In this document: one piece after another, positions 50,526 to 59,743 of the stretch
Layout: each line of letters opens with the position of its first letter
Numbering within the stretch: position 1 is the stretch's first letter
Source: Acidobacteriota bacterium
GTDB lineage: Bacteria; Acidobacteriota; Terriglobia; Terriglobales; Acidobacteriaceae
Direction of reading: 5' to 3'
Length of the DNA stretch: 64,000 nt
Assembly: GCA_021779935.1 (NCBI GenBank)
Contig: JAJXZT010000071.1
Location: forward strand, 1-64,000
Made by a program: the position numbers and the translations under genes
Notes under the pieces: model-generated
Seen by the model: the letters and a program-made list of their open reading frames with translations, nothing else
Database searches by the model: none
What the model was told of the DNA's origin: nothing

Positions 50526-51254
50526 ATGGCAATTGAAGCTGGCAGAACGATTAAGGACCTGGCGGTCGAAAACCCCGAGTCAACACGAGTATTTGAAGCG
50601 CTTGGCATTGACTACTGCTGCGGCGGCAAGCGTCCCGTGGAGGAAGCATGCGCCCACGCAGGCATCAGTGTCGACGAATTACAGGCGCGCATCGAGGCGG
50701 TAATCAAAGACTCTGCCTCGCGCAACGACCGTGACAAGAACTGGGCCAGCCGCTCCATCAGCGACCTGGTCAACCATGTTGTCACCACCCACCACGCCTA
50801 TGTGCGCAATGAAATCCCGCGCATCACGGCGCTCCTTGAAAAGATCGGCGCGAAACATGGCGAACGCCATCCCGAACTCTTTGAAGTGAAGTCGGTCTTT
50901 GCCGGACTCGCCGCAGAACTTACCGTCCACATGATGAAGGAAGAACAGGTTCTCTTCCCATACCTGGTGAGGATGGAAGAGGCAGTGTTGGAAAGTGAAC
51001 CGGCACCGCCAGCGATGTTCGGCAGCATCGAACATCCGATCCACATGATGATGTTCGAGCACGACAGCGCCGGAGTGGCACTGGGCCAACTGAAGGAACT
51101 GACCGGAGGCTACATTGCACCGTCCGACGGTTGCACGACGTACGCTGCCGCTTATCGCGCGCTGGCCGAGTTCGAAGCCGATCTTCACCAGCACATTCAT
51201 CTGGAAAACAACATCCTCTTCCCGCGTGCCATCGAGATGTCGCGCGAGGGCTGA
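50526..51254 (+). CDS. ric: Iron-sulfur cluster repair di-iron protein RIC (ScdA/YtfE)
   Basis: 242-residue non-haem di-iron protein that repairs Fe-S clusters after NO or oxidative damage. N-terminal ScdA_N part with GIDYCCGGKRPVEEAC (C31, C32), then a hemerythrin-like four-helix bundle with conserved His/Glu ligands in VVTTHHAYVRNEIP, ELTVHMMKEEQVLFPY, IEHPIHMMMFEHDSAG and DLHQHIHLENNILFPRA. ATG at 50526 after GGAGCAGG; the upstream 17 codons of the frame are not family-like. norB follows at 63 bp, so the two form an NO-defence pair. Confidence 0.95.
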   Translation: MAIEAGRTIKDLAVENPESTRVFEALGIDYCCGGKRPVEEACAHAGISVDELQARIEAVIKDSASRNDRDKNWASRSISDLVNHVVTTHHAYVRNEIPRITALLEKIGAKHGERHPELFEVKSVFAGLAAELTVHMMKEEQVLFPYLVRMEEAVLESEPAPPAMFGSIEHPIHMMMFEHDSAGVALGQLKELTGGYIAPSDGCTTYAAAYRALAEFEADLHQHIHLENNILFPRAIEMSREG

Positions 51255-51317
51255 AGAGTTTCACCACGAAATTCACACGGGCGCGGCGCCCCACGCTGCG
51301 CCCAGGAGAATGCAATC

Positions 51318-53603
51318 ATGCAATTCAAGAAGCTGTGGATCGCGCTAGGCATCGTGCTTGTCGCATCCTTTGCAGTCCTTGGCGGAGTAGGCTACAAGGG
51401 CATTGAAAATGCCCCGCCGATTCCGTCCAAGGTCGTGACCGCCAGTGGTCAGGTGCTCTTTACCGGCACTGACATCAAGGACGGTCAAAACGTGTGGCAA
51501 TCCATCGGAGGCCAGGAAGTGGGCTCCATCTGGGGCCACGGATCGTATGTCGCGCCGGACTGGACCGCGGACTACCTGCATCGTCAATCCGTCATCATTC
51601 TTGATCGGTGGGCGCGAGAGGCGGGTGCGACAAACTTCGATTCGTTGACTCCGGAAGCGCAGGCAGCGCTCAAGGTTCGGCTGAAGGATCAGACTCGCCG
51701 CAATACCTACGATCGAGTCACCAACACCATCACCATCGACAACGATCGCGCCGCAGCCTTCGCGGAACTTGAACCGTATTACGCAAACCTCTTTGCCAAC
51801 GGCCGCGGTGATTACGCCATTCCAAAGGGCGCACTGGTTGACACGGTCAAGCAGCAGAAGATGGCTGCATTCTTCTTCTGGACTGCCTGGGCCTCGAGCA
51901 CGGATCGTCCGGGACAAGCCATCAGCTACACGCAGAATTGGCCTCACGAAGACCTCGTCGGCAACGTCCCAACGGCCAACATGACCATCTGGAGCCTCAT
52001 CAGCGTCTTCCTGCTGCTTGCGGGCATCGGCGCGCTGGTCATCTACCAGGGCTCCCAGACGCGGGTTCCAATGGAACCGGACACGAAGGTCGATCCTTTG
52101 CTTGGGTTGAAACCGACTCCGTCGCAGCGCGCTACGATCAAATATTTTCTTGTAGTCGTCGTACTCTGGCTGGTGCAGATTCTGATGGGCGTCGTCGTCG
52201 CGCACTACGGCGTCGAGGGCAACGCGTTCTACGGAATTCCGCTGGCCCGGTGGCTGCCGTACTCCATCGCGCGGACCTGGCACCTGCAACTCGCCATCTT
52301 CTGGATCGCAACGTCGTGGCTCGCCACCGGACTCTTCATCGCACCGGCGGTCAGTGGCGTCGAACCCAAGGGGCAGCGCCTCGGCGTCAACCTGCTCTTC
52401 GGAGCGCTCGTAGTCGTCGTCTTCGGCTCACTTGCGGGTGAATGGCTCGGCATCGAACAAAAACTCGGCAACTTCTGGTTCTGGATTGGCTCACAGGGTT
52501 ATGAATACTTGGACCTCGGACGCCTGTGGCAGATTCTGCTTTTCGTCGGACTCGTCTTCTGGCTCTTCCTGATGTATCGCGGACTCAAGCCGGCGTTGGC
52601 GCGGCGCGACGAGCAGCGTCCGCTGCTGATGCTGTTCCTCGTTTCCTCCATCGCCATCCCGACGTTCTACGCCGCCGGTCTTATGTACGGTCAGCGCTCG
52701 AACCTGGTCACCGCCGAATACTGGCGCTGGTGGGTAGTTCACCTCTGGGTGGAAGGTTTCTTCGAAGTATTCGCCACGGTCGTTATCGCCTTCCTCTTCA
52801 CGCGTCTGCGCTTGCTCTCCGTGAAGACGGCGACGCGCGCCGTGCTCTTCTCCACCGTGATCTTCCTTTCGGGTGGCATCATCGGCACGTTCCATCACCT
52901 CTACTTCACCGGCATGCCGGCATCAGTTCTTGCGCTTGGCTCAGTTTTCAGCGCGCTGGAAGTCGTGCCGCTCGTGCTGGTCGGTTATGAAGTGTGGGAG
53001 AACATCCGGATCACGCGTGCAACCGGCGAAGCCCAGTGGATGCGCATGTACAAGTGGCCTGTCTACTTCTTCGTTGCCGTGGCTTTCTGGAACTTTGTCG
53101 GAGCGGGACTGTTCGGCTTCCTCATCAATCCGCCCATCTCGCTCTACTACGTGCAGGGCCTGAACCTTACGCCGCTCCATGGACACACCGCGCTGTTCGG
53201 TGTCTACGGAATGCTGGGCCTTGGACTCCTGCTCTTCTGCCTGCGGGCGATGTGGCCGGGACGCCAGTGGAAAGATCGTCCTTTGCAGATCTCCTTCTGG
53301 TCGCTGAACGTGGGGTTGGGAATGATGGCGCTGCTCAGCCTGTTGCCGGTTGGGTTGCTCCAGGCCGCGGCCTCCATCCAACACGGCACGTGGTATGCGC
53401 GCTCCGCGACGTTCCTCCACGGACCGTACATGAGCACGCTGCGCTGGATGCGCGTACCCGGCGACATCCTCTTCTCAATCGGCGCCGTGGTGCTCGCATG
53501 GTTTGTACTCGGCCTGCTTACCGGCCATTCCTATGTAGAAGGAGCGCAAGTGAAGTCCGCTTCCGTGACAACGCTGCACGCCAAGGAATTCCCGGCAGAC
53601 TGA
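51318..53603 (+). CDS. norB: Quinol-dependent nitric oxide reductase (qNorB)
   Basis: Reduces 2 NO to N2O with quinol electrons. 761 residues: an N-terminal helix, a periplasmic cytochrome-c-like domain without haem motif (about 30-220, GGQEVGSIWGHGSYVAPDWTADYLHR), then the 12-helix haem-copper oxidase core. Catalytic centre histidines/glutamate: H475-LWVEGFFEVFA, F-H526-H527-LYFTG; low-spin haem ligands in ARTWHLQLAIFW and LHGHTALFGVYGM. Fusion of the NorC-like and NorB parts in one chain defines qNor. No denitrification reductase (nir, nos) is in the window, so detoxification is likely. Confidence 0.97.
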   Translation: MQFKKLWIALGIVLVASFAVLGGVGYKGIENAPPIPSKVVTASGQVLFTGTDIKDGQNVWQSIGGQEVGSIWGHGSYVAPDWTADYLHRQSVIILDRWAREAGATNFDSLTPEAQAALKVRLKDQTRRNTYDRVTNTITIDNDRAAAFAELEPYYANLFANGRGDYAIPKGALVDTVKQQKMAAFFFWTAWASSTDRPGQAISYTQNWPHEDLVGNVPTANMTIWSLISVFLLLAGIGALVIYQGSQTRVPMEPDTKVDPLLGLKPTPSQRATIKYFLVVVVLWLVQILMGVVVAHYGVEGNAFYGIPLARWLPYSIARTWHLQLAIFWIATSWLATGLFIAPAVSGVEPKGQRLGVNLLFGALVVVVFGSLAGEWLGIEQKLGNFWFWIGSQGYEYLDLGRLWQILLFVGLVFWLFLMYRGLKPALARRDEQRPLLMLFLVSSIAIPTFYAAGLMYGQRSNLVTAEYWRWWVVHLWVEGFFEVFATVVIAFLFTRLRLLSVKTATRAVLFSTVIFLSGGIIGTFHHLYFTGMPASVLALGSVFSALEVVPLVLVGYEVWENIRITRATGEAQWMRMYKWPVYFFVAVAFWNFVGAGLFGFLINPPISLYYVQGLNLTPLHGHTALFGVYGMLGLGLLLFCLRAMWPGRQWKDRPLQISFWSLNVGLGMMALLSLLPVGLLQAAASIQHGTWYARSATFLHGPYMSTLRWMRVPGDILFSIGAVVLAWFVLGLLTGHSYVEGAQVKSASVTTLHAKEFPAD

Positions 53604-53665
53604 CATTCGCACGACCTCCATTCCATTTGGCGCGGGAAAAGATCCCCGCGCTACTTTTTTGCGCA

Positions 53666-53693
53666 ATGAAAATGGCCACGCCGAAGCGTGGCC
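53666..53693 (-). terminator. Terminator of the flotillin-pspA operon
   Basis: 8-bp stem GGCCACGC / GCGTGGCC; on the minus strand the loop is TTCG, a stable tetraloop, followed by ATTTTCATT, 26 bp after the pspA stop. Confidence 0.85.
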
Positions 53694-53718
53694 CTCTCAG
53701 TGTTTCTCGCTGCAAGTT

Positions 53719-54384
53719 CTATGCCGGCAAGCTCTTGCGCGACTTGATCTCCTGCAAAAGCTTCTCGACCTCATCCTCGCGTTCCAGTGCCGCGAATTTC
53801 CGTTCGACATCGTCGGCCATCATTTCGACCTTCGCCTGTCCAACGGCGTGCTCGCGATCGATGCGATTCTTCATGCGGTCGAATGCCGCGACCTGCGAAG
53901 GCGCGCCGGTTGCTCCGTGTGCGTCCGCAGCGCGGCTTACGGCCTTCGCTCTCCGATGCTGAGCAATCAAAAGATCGCTCTTCGCTTGCGCCTCGGCCAT
54001 CTTCTGCTCCAGGCTGCGGAGCGCGTCCTTCAACGTTTCTACCTGCATCTTCTGGTCCGCGATCTGCTCGTCGAAGTTCTGCGTCAGTTGCTTGTATGAC
54101 ATCGAGCGCGCCAGCGCGGCCCGCGCCAGGGCATCGTCTTTTTTGTCCACGGCCAGTTCCGCCTTTCGCACCCATTCGCTGCAACTGGCGTCGTTCTCCG
54201 CCTTCTTTTTTTCGAGCAGGTGCAGGTCCGCAATGGCGATTGCCACTTGCGTCTTCACCTGTATGAACTGGTTCTGCATGTCGACGAGGACCTGCTTGAG
54301 CATTTTTTCCGGGTGCTCGGCCCGGTCGATCAGGTCATTGAGGTTGGCTCGAACCAGCGTCGCAACTCGCTCTAGAAGTGCCAT
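53719..54384 (-). CDS. pspA: PspA/IM30 family phage-shock protein
   Basis: 221-residue ESCRT-III-like membrane-stress protein. Long coiled-coil from about 25 to 145, starting with the amphipathic helix MALLERVATLVRANLNDLIDRAEHPEKMLKQ that binds the membrane. Length is typical of PspA without the Vipp1 extension. ATG at 54384. It follows the flotillin gene by 99 bp, with a GC stem-loop in between that may modulate expression. Confidence 0.95.
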   Translation of the reverse strand: MALLERVATLVRANLNDLIDRAEHPEKMLKQVLVDMQNQFIQVKTQVAIAIADLHLLEKKKAENDASCSEWVRKAELAVDKKDDALARAALARSMSYKQLTQNFDEQIADQKMQVETLKDALRSLEQKMAEAQAKSDLLIAQHRRAKAVSRAADAHGATGAPSQVAAFDRMKNRIDREHAVGQAKVEMMADDVERKFAALEREDEVEKLLQEIKSRKSLPA

Positions 54385-54456
54385 AACTGCTCCTCTTGCT
54401 GCTTGTGGCAGCCTTGACGAACCGGCCTGACCATCGTCATGCCGGCCCTTTGAAGT

Positions 54457-54476
54457 GGGGGAGGCTGTCCTCCCCC
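54457..54476 (-). terminator. Stem-loop between flotillin and pspA
   Basis: Perfect 8-bp stem GGGGGAGG / CCTCCCCC with a 4-nt loop, no T-run. It may be a partial terminator or an mRNA-stability element setting the pspA:flotillin ratio. Confidence 0.4.
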
Positions 54477-54483
54477 GGTTGAT

Positions 54484-55950
54484 TTACTTCCCGGCGCCAG
54501 CCTTGCCTTCCTCGGTGCCGCGGTTTGCATTCGCCTCTCTCGGGCTCTTGTCTCCAATCAGCCGTACCTTCGACAGCAGGTCCTTTATGTCCATGCCCGA
54601 AAGTCCTTCGAACAGTGCCGGAACCTGTGCCGCCATCTTCGCAATGTCACCCGTGATCTTGTTGACTCCTGCTGCGTTGCCATCGCCGGTGGAAACCACC
54701 GTGATGCGATCCACCTGGTTCAACGGAGTCGCCAGCGCCCTGACCACTTCCGGAAGCACCGTGATCAACTTATCGATCACGGCAGCCTGGTTGTACTCCT
54801 GGAATGCCTCGGCTTTTACGTTCATCGCCTTGGCTTCCGATTCGCCTTTCTTGAAGATGATCTCGGCTTCGGCTTCGCCCTGCTGTCGAATCGAAGCCGC
54901 CTTGCCTTCTGCTTCCCGTGTCAGGCGCTGCTTCTCGGCTTCGGCCAGGGTTTCGATGCGTTGCCGTTCGACTTCCGCCGGCTTTAGCACGGTCGCGATC
55001 AATTCCTTTTCGCGACGCGCGATTTCGGCTTCCTGCACCTTGACCTGCTCTTCTTTTTCCACCTGCTGAACTTTCACGGCCTCCACGATGACTTGCTGCT
55101 GCATCACGTTCGACTGGATTTCGTAAGCCTTGTCGGCCTGCGCCTGCTGGGTCTTTACCGCCTGCTCATACGTGGCCTTCTTCACGTCGAGATCGCGTTG
55201 CGCCTCGGCCTGCTTTGTCAGCGATACCGTTTGGGCAAGGACACGCTCCTGGTCCGCCTGCGCCTCGGCTACCGCGGCCTCTCGCCGTGCCAGGGCCCGC
55301 TTGATCGCCGTATCGCGCTCGGCTTCGGCCGCTGCTACGTCGGCATCACGCTTGATCCGCGCAACATCCGGGCGTCCCATGTTCGTGATGTAATCGTTCT
55401 TGTCGCGCACTTCCTTGATGGTGAACGAGATCACTTCCAGGCCCATCTTGTTCATGTCGTCAGCGCAGGTCGAGCGCATCCGGTCGGACACCATCTCCGG
55501 CTGCTTCACGATTTCTTCCACCGTGAGCTGTCCTATGATGCCGCGCAGGTGGCCTTCCATCACCAACCGGATCAGGCCTTCCCGCTGCACCGGAGTCTTC
55601 GTCAGAAATTGCTCCGATGCCGTCAGGATCGATTCCGGATCGGACTTCACCTTGATCTGTGCCACGGCTTCCACCGTGACCGCCACGCCCTGCTTGGTGT
55701 AGAGGTCCTGTTGCGGCGCTACATCGAAGGACATCAATTCAAGCGAGAGCTCGCGACAGTTCTCCACCATGGGGATGATGATGGAGCCGTGACCCTTGAT
55801 GATGCGCATCCCCCTGATGCCGAACACCACCAGCGCTTCGTTCGGGCCTGCCTTGCGGTACAGCTTCGCAAACATTCCGAAGACGAACACCACTGCCAGG
55901 ACCGACAGTCCTGAAAAGACCCAAATCTGCGTCATTGCGTTCGCGTCCAT
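54484..55950 (-). CDS. floT: Flotillin family protein
   Basis: 488 residues. N-terminal membrane segment (about 8-28), SPFH/band-7 domain (about 30-220), then a long Glu/Ala/Gln/Lys coiled coil (about 220-400) with the GEAEAE.I..KGESEAKAMN-type pattern, and the hydrophobic end LITVLPEVVRALATPLNQVDRITVVSTGDGN. It scaffolds membrane microdomains. ATG at 55950 with strong AGGAGGAAT. Preceded by an NfeD gene (the usual flotillin partner) and followed by pspA. Confidence 0.95.
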   Translation of the reverse strand: MDANAMTQIWVFSGLSVLAVVFVFGMFAKLYRKAGPNEALVVFGIRGMRIIKGHGSIIIPMVENCRELSLELMSFDVAPQQDLYTKQGVAVTVEAVAQIKVKSDPESILTASEQFLTKTPVQREGLIRLVMEGHLRGIIGQLTVEEIVKQPEMVSDRMRSTCADDMNKMGLEVISFTIKEVRDKNDYITNMGRPDVARIKRDADVAAAEAERDTAIKRALARREAAVAEAQADQERVLAQTVSLTKQAEAQRDLDVKKATYEQAVKTQQAQADKAYEIQSNVMQQQVIVEAVKVQQVEKEEQVKVQEAEIARREKELIATVLKPAEVERQRIETLAEAEKQRLTREAEGKAASIRQQGEAEAEIIFKKGESEAKAMNVKAEAFQEYNQAAVIDKLITVLPEVVRALATPLNQVDRITVVSTGDGNAAGVNKITGDIAKMAAQVPALFEGLSGMDIKDLLSKVRLIGDKSPREANANRGTEEGKAGAGK

Positions 55951-56031
55951 ATTCCTCCTGAAATTACCGGAGATCCTTCTCCGTGGCGGGATGCGTTGTT
56001 CGACGGCGAAGAAGGCGCCCCCGCCTCATAC

Positions 56032-56646
56032 TCACTGCGAAACCATCGGTTGATCGGTTCCGGCTGTCATTTCTTCCCACAGCCTGACATACGCAATTCC
56101 CTTCTCGTACCGTGTCACAACTACTTCCACACCCTTGGAGATCGCTCTGCCATCTTCGCTGCGCGCACCTGACGTCTGGCGCGTGCCTCCTTGCGAGTAG
56201 ACAATCTCTCCCGTGCCACCTTCGCGAATCGAGCTCGTCACTTTGCCCAGCACCCCAACCATCTCGTAGTCCGCGGGATCAAGTTCGCGCTCGTGGGCCA
56301 GCAACAGCCGCGTGATCAACAGAAAGACAATCGCCGCGCCGGCCATGCCGGCAAATATTGCCAACAGCAATGAGACAACCCCATAGAGCCCGGAGAACTG
56401 GGTCAGCAGGTAGCCCACGCCACCGAACCATGCCAGGAATACCGTGATCGTTCCAATATTGATCACGGGAAGGCCTCCGTCACCCATCGCATGTGGACCT
56501 GCCGGTGCGTGAGCCACATGCGCCGGGCCTACATGGATATGGAACGGTAAATGTAAATGTATGTGCAGATTCCCGAGCGCAAACGACACCAGGCTCAACA
56601 GGAATCCAACGGCAAAACAGATCAGGTAGAGATCGGCAATGGTCAT
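56032..56646 (-). CDS. NfeD-like membrane protein with His-rich loop
   Basis: 204 residues: an N-terminal helix (about 4-25), a periplasmic or cytoplasmic loop, a helix cluster (about 60-120) and a C-terminal OB-fold soluble domain (about 130-195; GVLGKVTSSIREGGTGEIVYSQGG). NfeD/YuaF proteins bind flotillins. Unusual: residues 28-52 contain eight histidines (NLHIHLHLPFHIHVG and PAHVAHAPAGPH), suggesting a metal site. ATG at 56646 overlaps the XRE regulator stop (ATGA). Confidence 0.88.
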   Translation of the reverse strand: MTIADLYLICFAVGFLLSLVSFALGNLHIHLHLPFHIHVGPAHVAHAPAGPHAMGDGGLPVINIGTITVFLAWFGGVGYLLTQFSGLYGVVSLLLAIFAGMAGAAIVFLLITRLLLAHERELDPADYEMVGVLGKVTSSIREGGTGEIVYSQGGTRQTSGARSEDGRAISKGVEVVVTRYEKGIAYVRLWEEMTAGTDQPMVSQ

Positions 56647-57146
56647 CGCGAGTCTCCCGTCGCGCTCGCAACCGCGGCGCGCTCCGGCTTCAACACTTCC
56701 AGCAGACGATCCACCAGCTTCGGTGTTTCCAGAATCGCGCCCATCAGCACCAGGCATTTACGCGAATCCTCATGCTTGGCCACGGTCAGCAACGCGTGGC
56801 ACACCTCAGGATCACGCCGGAATCGCTCTGCCCCGCTGATCAGCCAGAGATCCACCGTGTCTTCCAGCACGCGAAGGTCGGAAAGCAATTCAGTGTGGTA
56901 GCCTTCCGGATCGTCCACCAGGTATCCCGGATGGACTTTGAAATATTTCGCAAGCAGCATGCGCGAAGAATTCGTCAGGTGGGGTCGGGCGCCGCTCTCG
57001 ATCTGCGAGAGATACGACTGGCTCAGGCTCTGCCCCATTTCTTCCTTCAGGGAGCGGGCCAGTTCCTGTTGGGTCATCTCGCGACCAAGGCCGCGAAGCG
57101 TGCCTTCCACGAGGCGCAGGTAACGGAGTTTTTCGCCAAGTTTCAT
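56643..57146 (-). CDS. XRE-type transcription regulator of the flotillin operon
   Basis: 167 residues. N-terminal helix-turn-helix (about 5-70): REMTQQELARSLKEEMGQSLSQSYLSQIESGARPHLTN. A C-terminal helical domain of about 90 residues follows, of unknown ligand. First gene of the operon XRE-NfeD-flotillin-pspA; a nested inverted repeat begins at its own start codon, pointing to autoregulation. Confidence 0.9.
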   Translation of the reverse strand: MKLGEKLRYLRLVEGTLRGLGREMTQQELARSLKEEMGQSLSQSYLSQIESGARPHLTNSSRMLLAKYFKVHPGYLVDDPEGYHTELLSDLRVLEDTVDLWLISGAERFRRDPEVCHALLTVAKHEDSRKCLVLMGAILETPKLVDRLLEVLKPERAAVASATGDSR

Positions 57147-57185
57147 ATTACGGATTGCAATACTAATATCGCAATTAGTAATATG
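57144..57185 (-). promoter_or_regulatory. Nested inverted-repeat operator at the XRE start codon
   Basis: Outer arms CATATTAC (57144-57151) and GTAATATG (57178-57185), inner arms ATTGC (57154-57158) and GCAAT (57171-57175), all symmetric around one centre, with AATACTAATATC in the middle. AT-rich against GC-rich surroundings. The left end is the ATG itself (57146-57144), so bound protein would block initiation of the XRE-NfeD-flotillin-pspA transcript. Confidence 0.7.
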
Positions 57186-57285
57186 TCAAGAACTCGATTT
57201 CCCAGCCTGTCAATCACTTGGGCGGCACAAGGGAGACATCCACCTTTCCTCCCCTCGTCGCCGGATCATCATGCTCGGCACACCA

Positions 57286-57316
57286 ATGAGAAAGGGCAGC
57301 GTTCACCGCTGCCCTT
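57286..57316 (-). terminator. Terminator after mnmA
   Basis: 10-bp stem AAGGGCAGCG / CGCTGCCCTT with a 5-nt loop followed on the minus strand by TCTCATT, 24 bp after the mnmA stop. Confidence 0.65.
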
Positions 57317-57339
57317 GGCAATTCCACCAACACTTCGAA

Positions 57340-58452
57340 TTACACGATCCATCCACCGCCCACAACCACGTCTCCCTGGTAGAAGACGACAGCCTGTCCG
57401 GGCGTGATCGACCGCTGCGGCTCGTCGAATGTAACCAGCACGCCGTCCTCGCCTTCAGGCTCCACGGTAGCCGATGCCGGCTGGTGCCTGTGGCGAATCT
57501 TTGCCTCCACGCGAATCGCCTCGTGCAGCTCCGGGATGGCAATCCAGTTCATATTCCGCGCGTGCAGGGTGCGCGACATCAGGTGTTCGGCATCACCGAC
57601 CACGACCTCGCGCCTGTCGCCGCGAATCTCCACCACGTACAGCGCATTGCCCGTTGCCACGCCCAGCCCCTTGCGTTGGCCGATCGTGAAATTGTGGATG
57701 CCGTTGTGGTGGCCAATCACTTCGCCGGAAGTCGTGACCAATTCTCCGCTGGTATCCGGCAGCGGCTCGCCCTGCTCTTCCAGGTAGGCGTCGAGGAATT
57801 GCTTGTAATCGCCGTTGGGGACGAAGCAGATTTCCTGCGAGTCCGGCTTTTCCGCCAGCACCGTAAGGCCCTGGTTGCGTGCTTCTTCCCGTACCGCGGG
57901 CTTGTGCATCTCTCCCAGCGGAAACATCGTGCGGCTCAACTGTTCCTGTGTCAGCCCGAAAAGGAAGTATGTCTGATCCTTCGCCTTATCCGCCGGACGC
58001 TTCAGCACCCAGCGCTGCCGCCCCTCGTCCCACTCGTTGCGGGCGTAATGTCCGGTCGCGATATACTCCGCTCCAATTTGCCGCGCTGTTCGCAGCAACT
58101 GGTCGAACTTGAGGTGGTTGTTGCAGAGCGAGCACGGAATCGGCGTGCGCCCTGATAGGTACTCTGCGACAAATGGCTTCACCACGTCCTGTTCGAAGCG
58201 GTCTTCCTGGTTGACAACGTAGTACGGGATGCCGAGCTTCTGCGCAACGTGCCGCGCATCGTAGACGTCATCGATCGAGCAGCAGCGTCCCTGCGCCGGC
58301 TCTCCCTCGGGATGCGTTCCCGGCAGACGCCGCTGGTTCCACAACTGCATCGTCAGCCCGACCAGCTCGTATCCCTGCGCGCGCAGCATCGCCGCAACGG
58401 TGGATGAATCCACACCGCCCGACATCGCTACCGCTATGACCTTCTTCTCCAC
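57340..58452 (-). CDS. mnmA: tRNA 2-thiouridine(34) synthase MnmA
   Basis: 370-residue tRNA thiolase. PP-loop SGGVDSS at 11-17; the two redox cysteines are C110 (IPCSLCNNHLKF) and C209 (DSQEICFVPNGDYKQFL); C-terminal beta-barrel domain follows. GTG start at 58452 after AAGGATATT. The cysteine desulfurase gene, a likely sulfur source, is upstream on the same strand. Confidence 0.97.
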   Translation of the reverse strand: MEKKVIAVAMSGGVDSSTVAAMLRAQGYELVGLTMQLWNQRRLPGTHPEGEPAQGRCCSIDDVYDARHVAQKLGIPYYVVNQEDRFEQDVVKPFVAEYLSGRTPIPCSLCNNHLKFDQLLRTARQIGAEYIATGHYARNEWDEGRQRWVLKRPADKAKDQTYFLFGLTQEQLSRTMFPLGEMHKPAVREEARNQGLTVLAEKPDSQEICFVPNGDYKQFLDAYLEEQGEPLPDTSGELVTTSGEVIGHHNGIHNFTIGQRKGLGVATGNALYVVEIRGDRREVVVGDAEHLMSRTLHARNMNWIAIPELHEAIRVEAKIRHRHQPASATVEPEGEDGVLVTFDEPQRSITPGQAVVFYQGDVVVGGGWIV

Positions 58453-58479
58453 AATATCCTTACCTGTCCTTCTGCAACC

Positions 58480-59658
58480 TCAGAAACTCAGCGACTTTGC
58501 AGCCGTAGTTTTCTTCCACACCGGGCTCAACTCCCTGAGTTTTCCCAGCACTTCCGGCACGCGCTCCAGCACAAAGTCCACTTCCTCTTCCGTATTCTGC
58601 TTGCCCAGGCTGAAGCGTATCGACCCTCGCGCCTGCTCTGGCGTCAGTCCCATGGCGGTCAACACGTGCGACGGTTCGATTGCGCCCGACGAACATGCAG
58701 CTCCGGTCGAGACTGCCACACCCTTCAAATCCATGGCGATTACGAACGCTTCGCCCTCTATGCACTCAAAGATGATGTTCGACGTGTTTGGAGTTCTCGC
58801 TGCATTGCCGCTATTCACCGATGTCATCTCCAGCGAACTTGTGATCGTGCGTTCCAACCGGTCGCGCATCGCAGACATCTTCTCCGGCCCGCCTTCCGCA
58901 AACCAACGCTTCGCCAGTTCCGCCGCCTTCCCCAACCCGACGATCCCCGGGACATTTTCCGTTCCGGCGCGCCGTGAACGTTCATGCCGCCCGCCGTACA
59001 TCATCGGGTGCAGCAGCGTTCCCTTGCGCACGTAGAGTGCACCCACGCCCTGTGGACCGTGCATTTTGTGCGCGGCAATTGTCAGCAGGTCGCAGCCAAT
59101 CCGTTTGACGTCGAGCGGCACCTTGCCTGCCGCCTGCACCGCGTCGGTGTGAAAATAAACGTCCGCTTCCGCGGCGATCCGGCCGATTTCTTCCACGGGT
59201 TGCAATACCCCGGTTTCGTTGTTCGCCATCATCACCGAGATCAGCTTTGTGGTGGGACGAAGCGCGCCCTTCAACCTTTCCAGATCGACCATGCCCTGCT
59301 CATCCACCGGCACATACGTCACGTCGACGCCGCGCTGCTCCAATTGATGACATGCATTGAGAACCGCGTGATGCTCCACCGTAGTGGTAATTACATGGTC
59401 TCCCGGTTGCGCCAGGCCAAAGATCGCGAGATTGTCGCCTTCTGTGCCGCCGCTGGTAAACACAACTTCCGTGGGACGCGCGCCGAGTAGTCCGGCAACG
59501 TGCTCTCGGGCCTCTTCCACCGCCGCTCGCGCCTGTTGTCCAACCTGATGAATCGACGATGCATTGCCGAATTTCTCCATGAAATACGGGCGCATCGCTT
59601 CCATCACATCGGGGAGAAGCGGACTGGTCGCGTTGTTATCGAAGTAGACTCTGCGCAT
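58480..59658 (-). CDS. Cysteine desulfurase (NifS/IscS type)
   Basis: 392-residue PLP enzyme releasing sulfur from cysteine for tRNA thiolation or Fe-S assembly. PLP lysine K198 (AAHKMHGPQGVGALY), active cysteine C322 (STGAACSSG), and N-terminal YFDNNATSP. Start ATG at 59658; an ATG-like start five codons upstream is less likely. mnmA follows at 27 bp, so the two probably share a transcript. Confidence 0.96.
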   Translation of the reverse strand: MRRVYFDNNATSPLLPDVMEAMRPYFMEKFGNASSIHQVGQQARAAVEEAREHVAGLLGARPTEVVFTSGGTEGDNLAIFGLAQPGDHVITTTVEHHAVLNACHQLEQRGVDVTYVPVDEQGMVDLERLKGALRPTTKLISVMMANNETGVLQPVEEIGRIAAEADVYFHTDAVQAAGKVPLDVKRIGCDLLTIAAHKMHGPQGVGALYVRKGTLLHPMMYGGRHERSRRAGTENVPGIVGLGKAAELAKRWFAEGGPEKMSAMRDRLERTITSSLEMTSVNSGNAARTPNTSNIIFECIEGEAFVIAMDLKGVAVSTGAACSSGAIEPSHVLTAMGLTPEQARGSIRFSLGKQNTEEEVDFVLERVPEVLGKLRELSPVWKKTTAAKSLSF

Positions 59659-59743
59659 CGCGGAATACCCCACCCTCTTATTCTACAGTTTTCCTGCGGA
59701 TTCATTGGCATTCCAGCACCGCTCAGCGGTAGAATGCGCGGCA

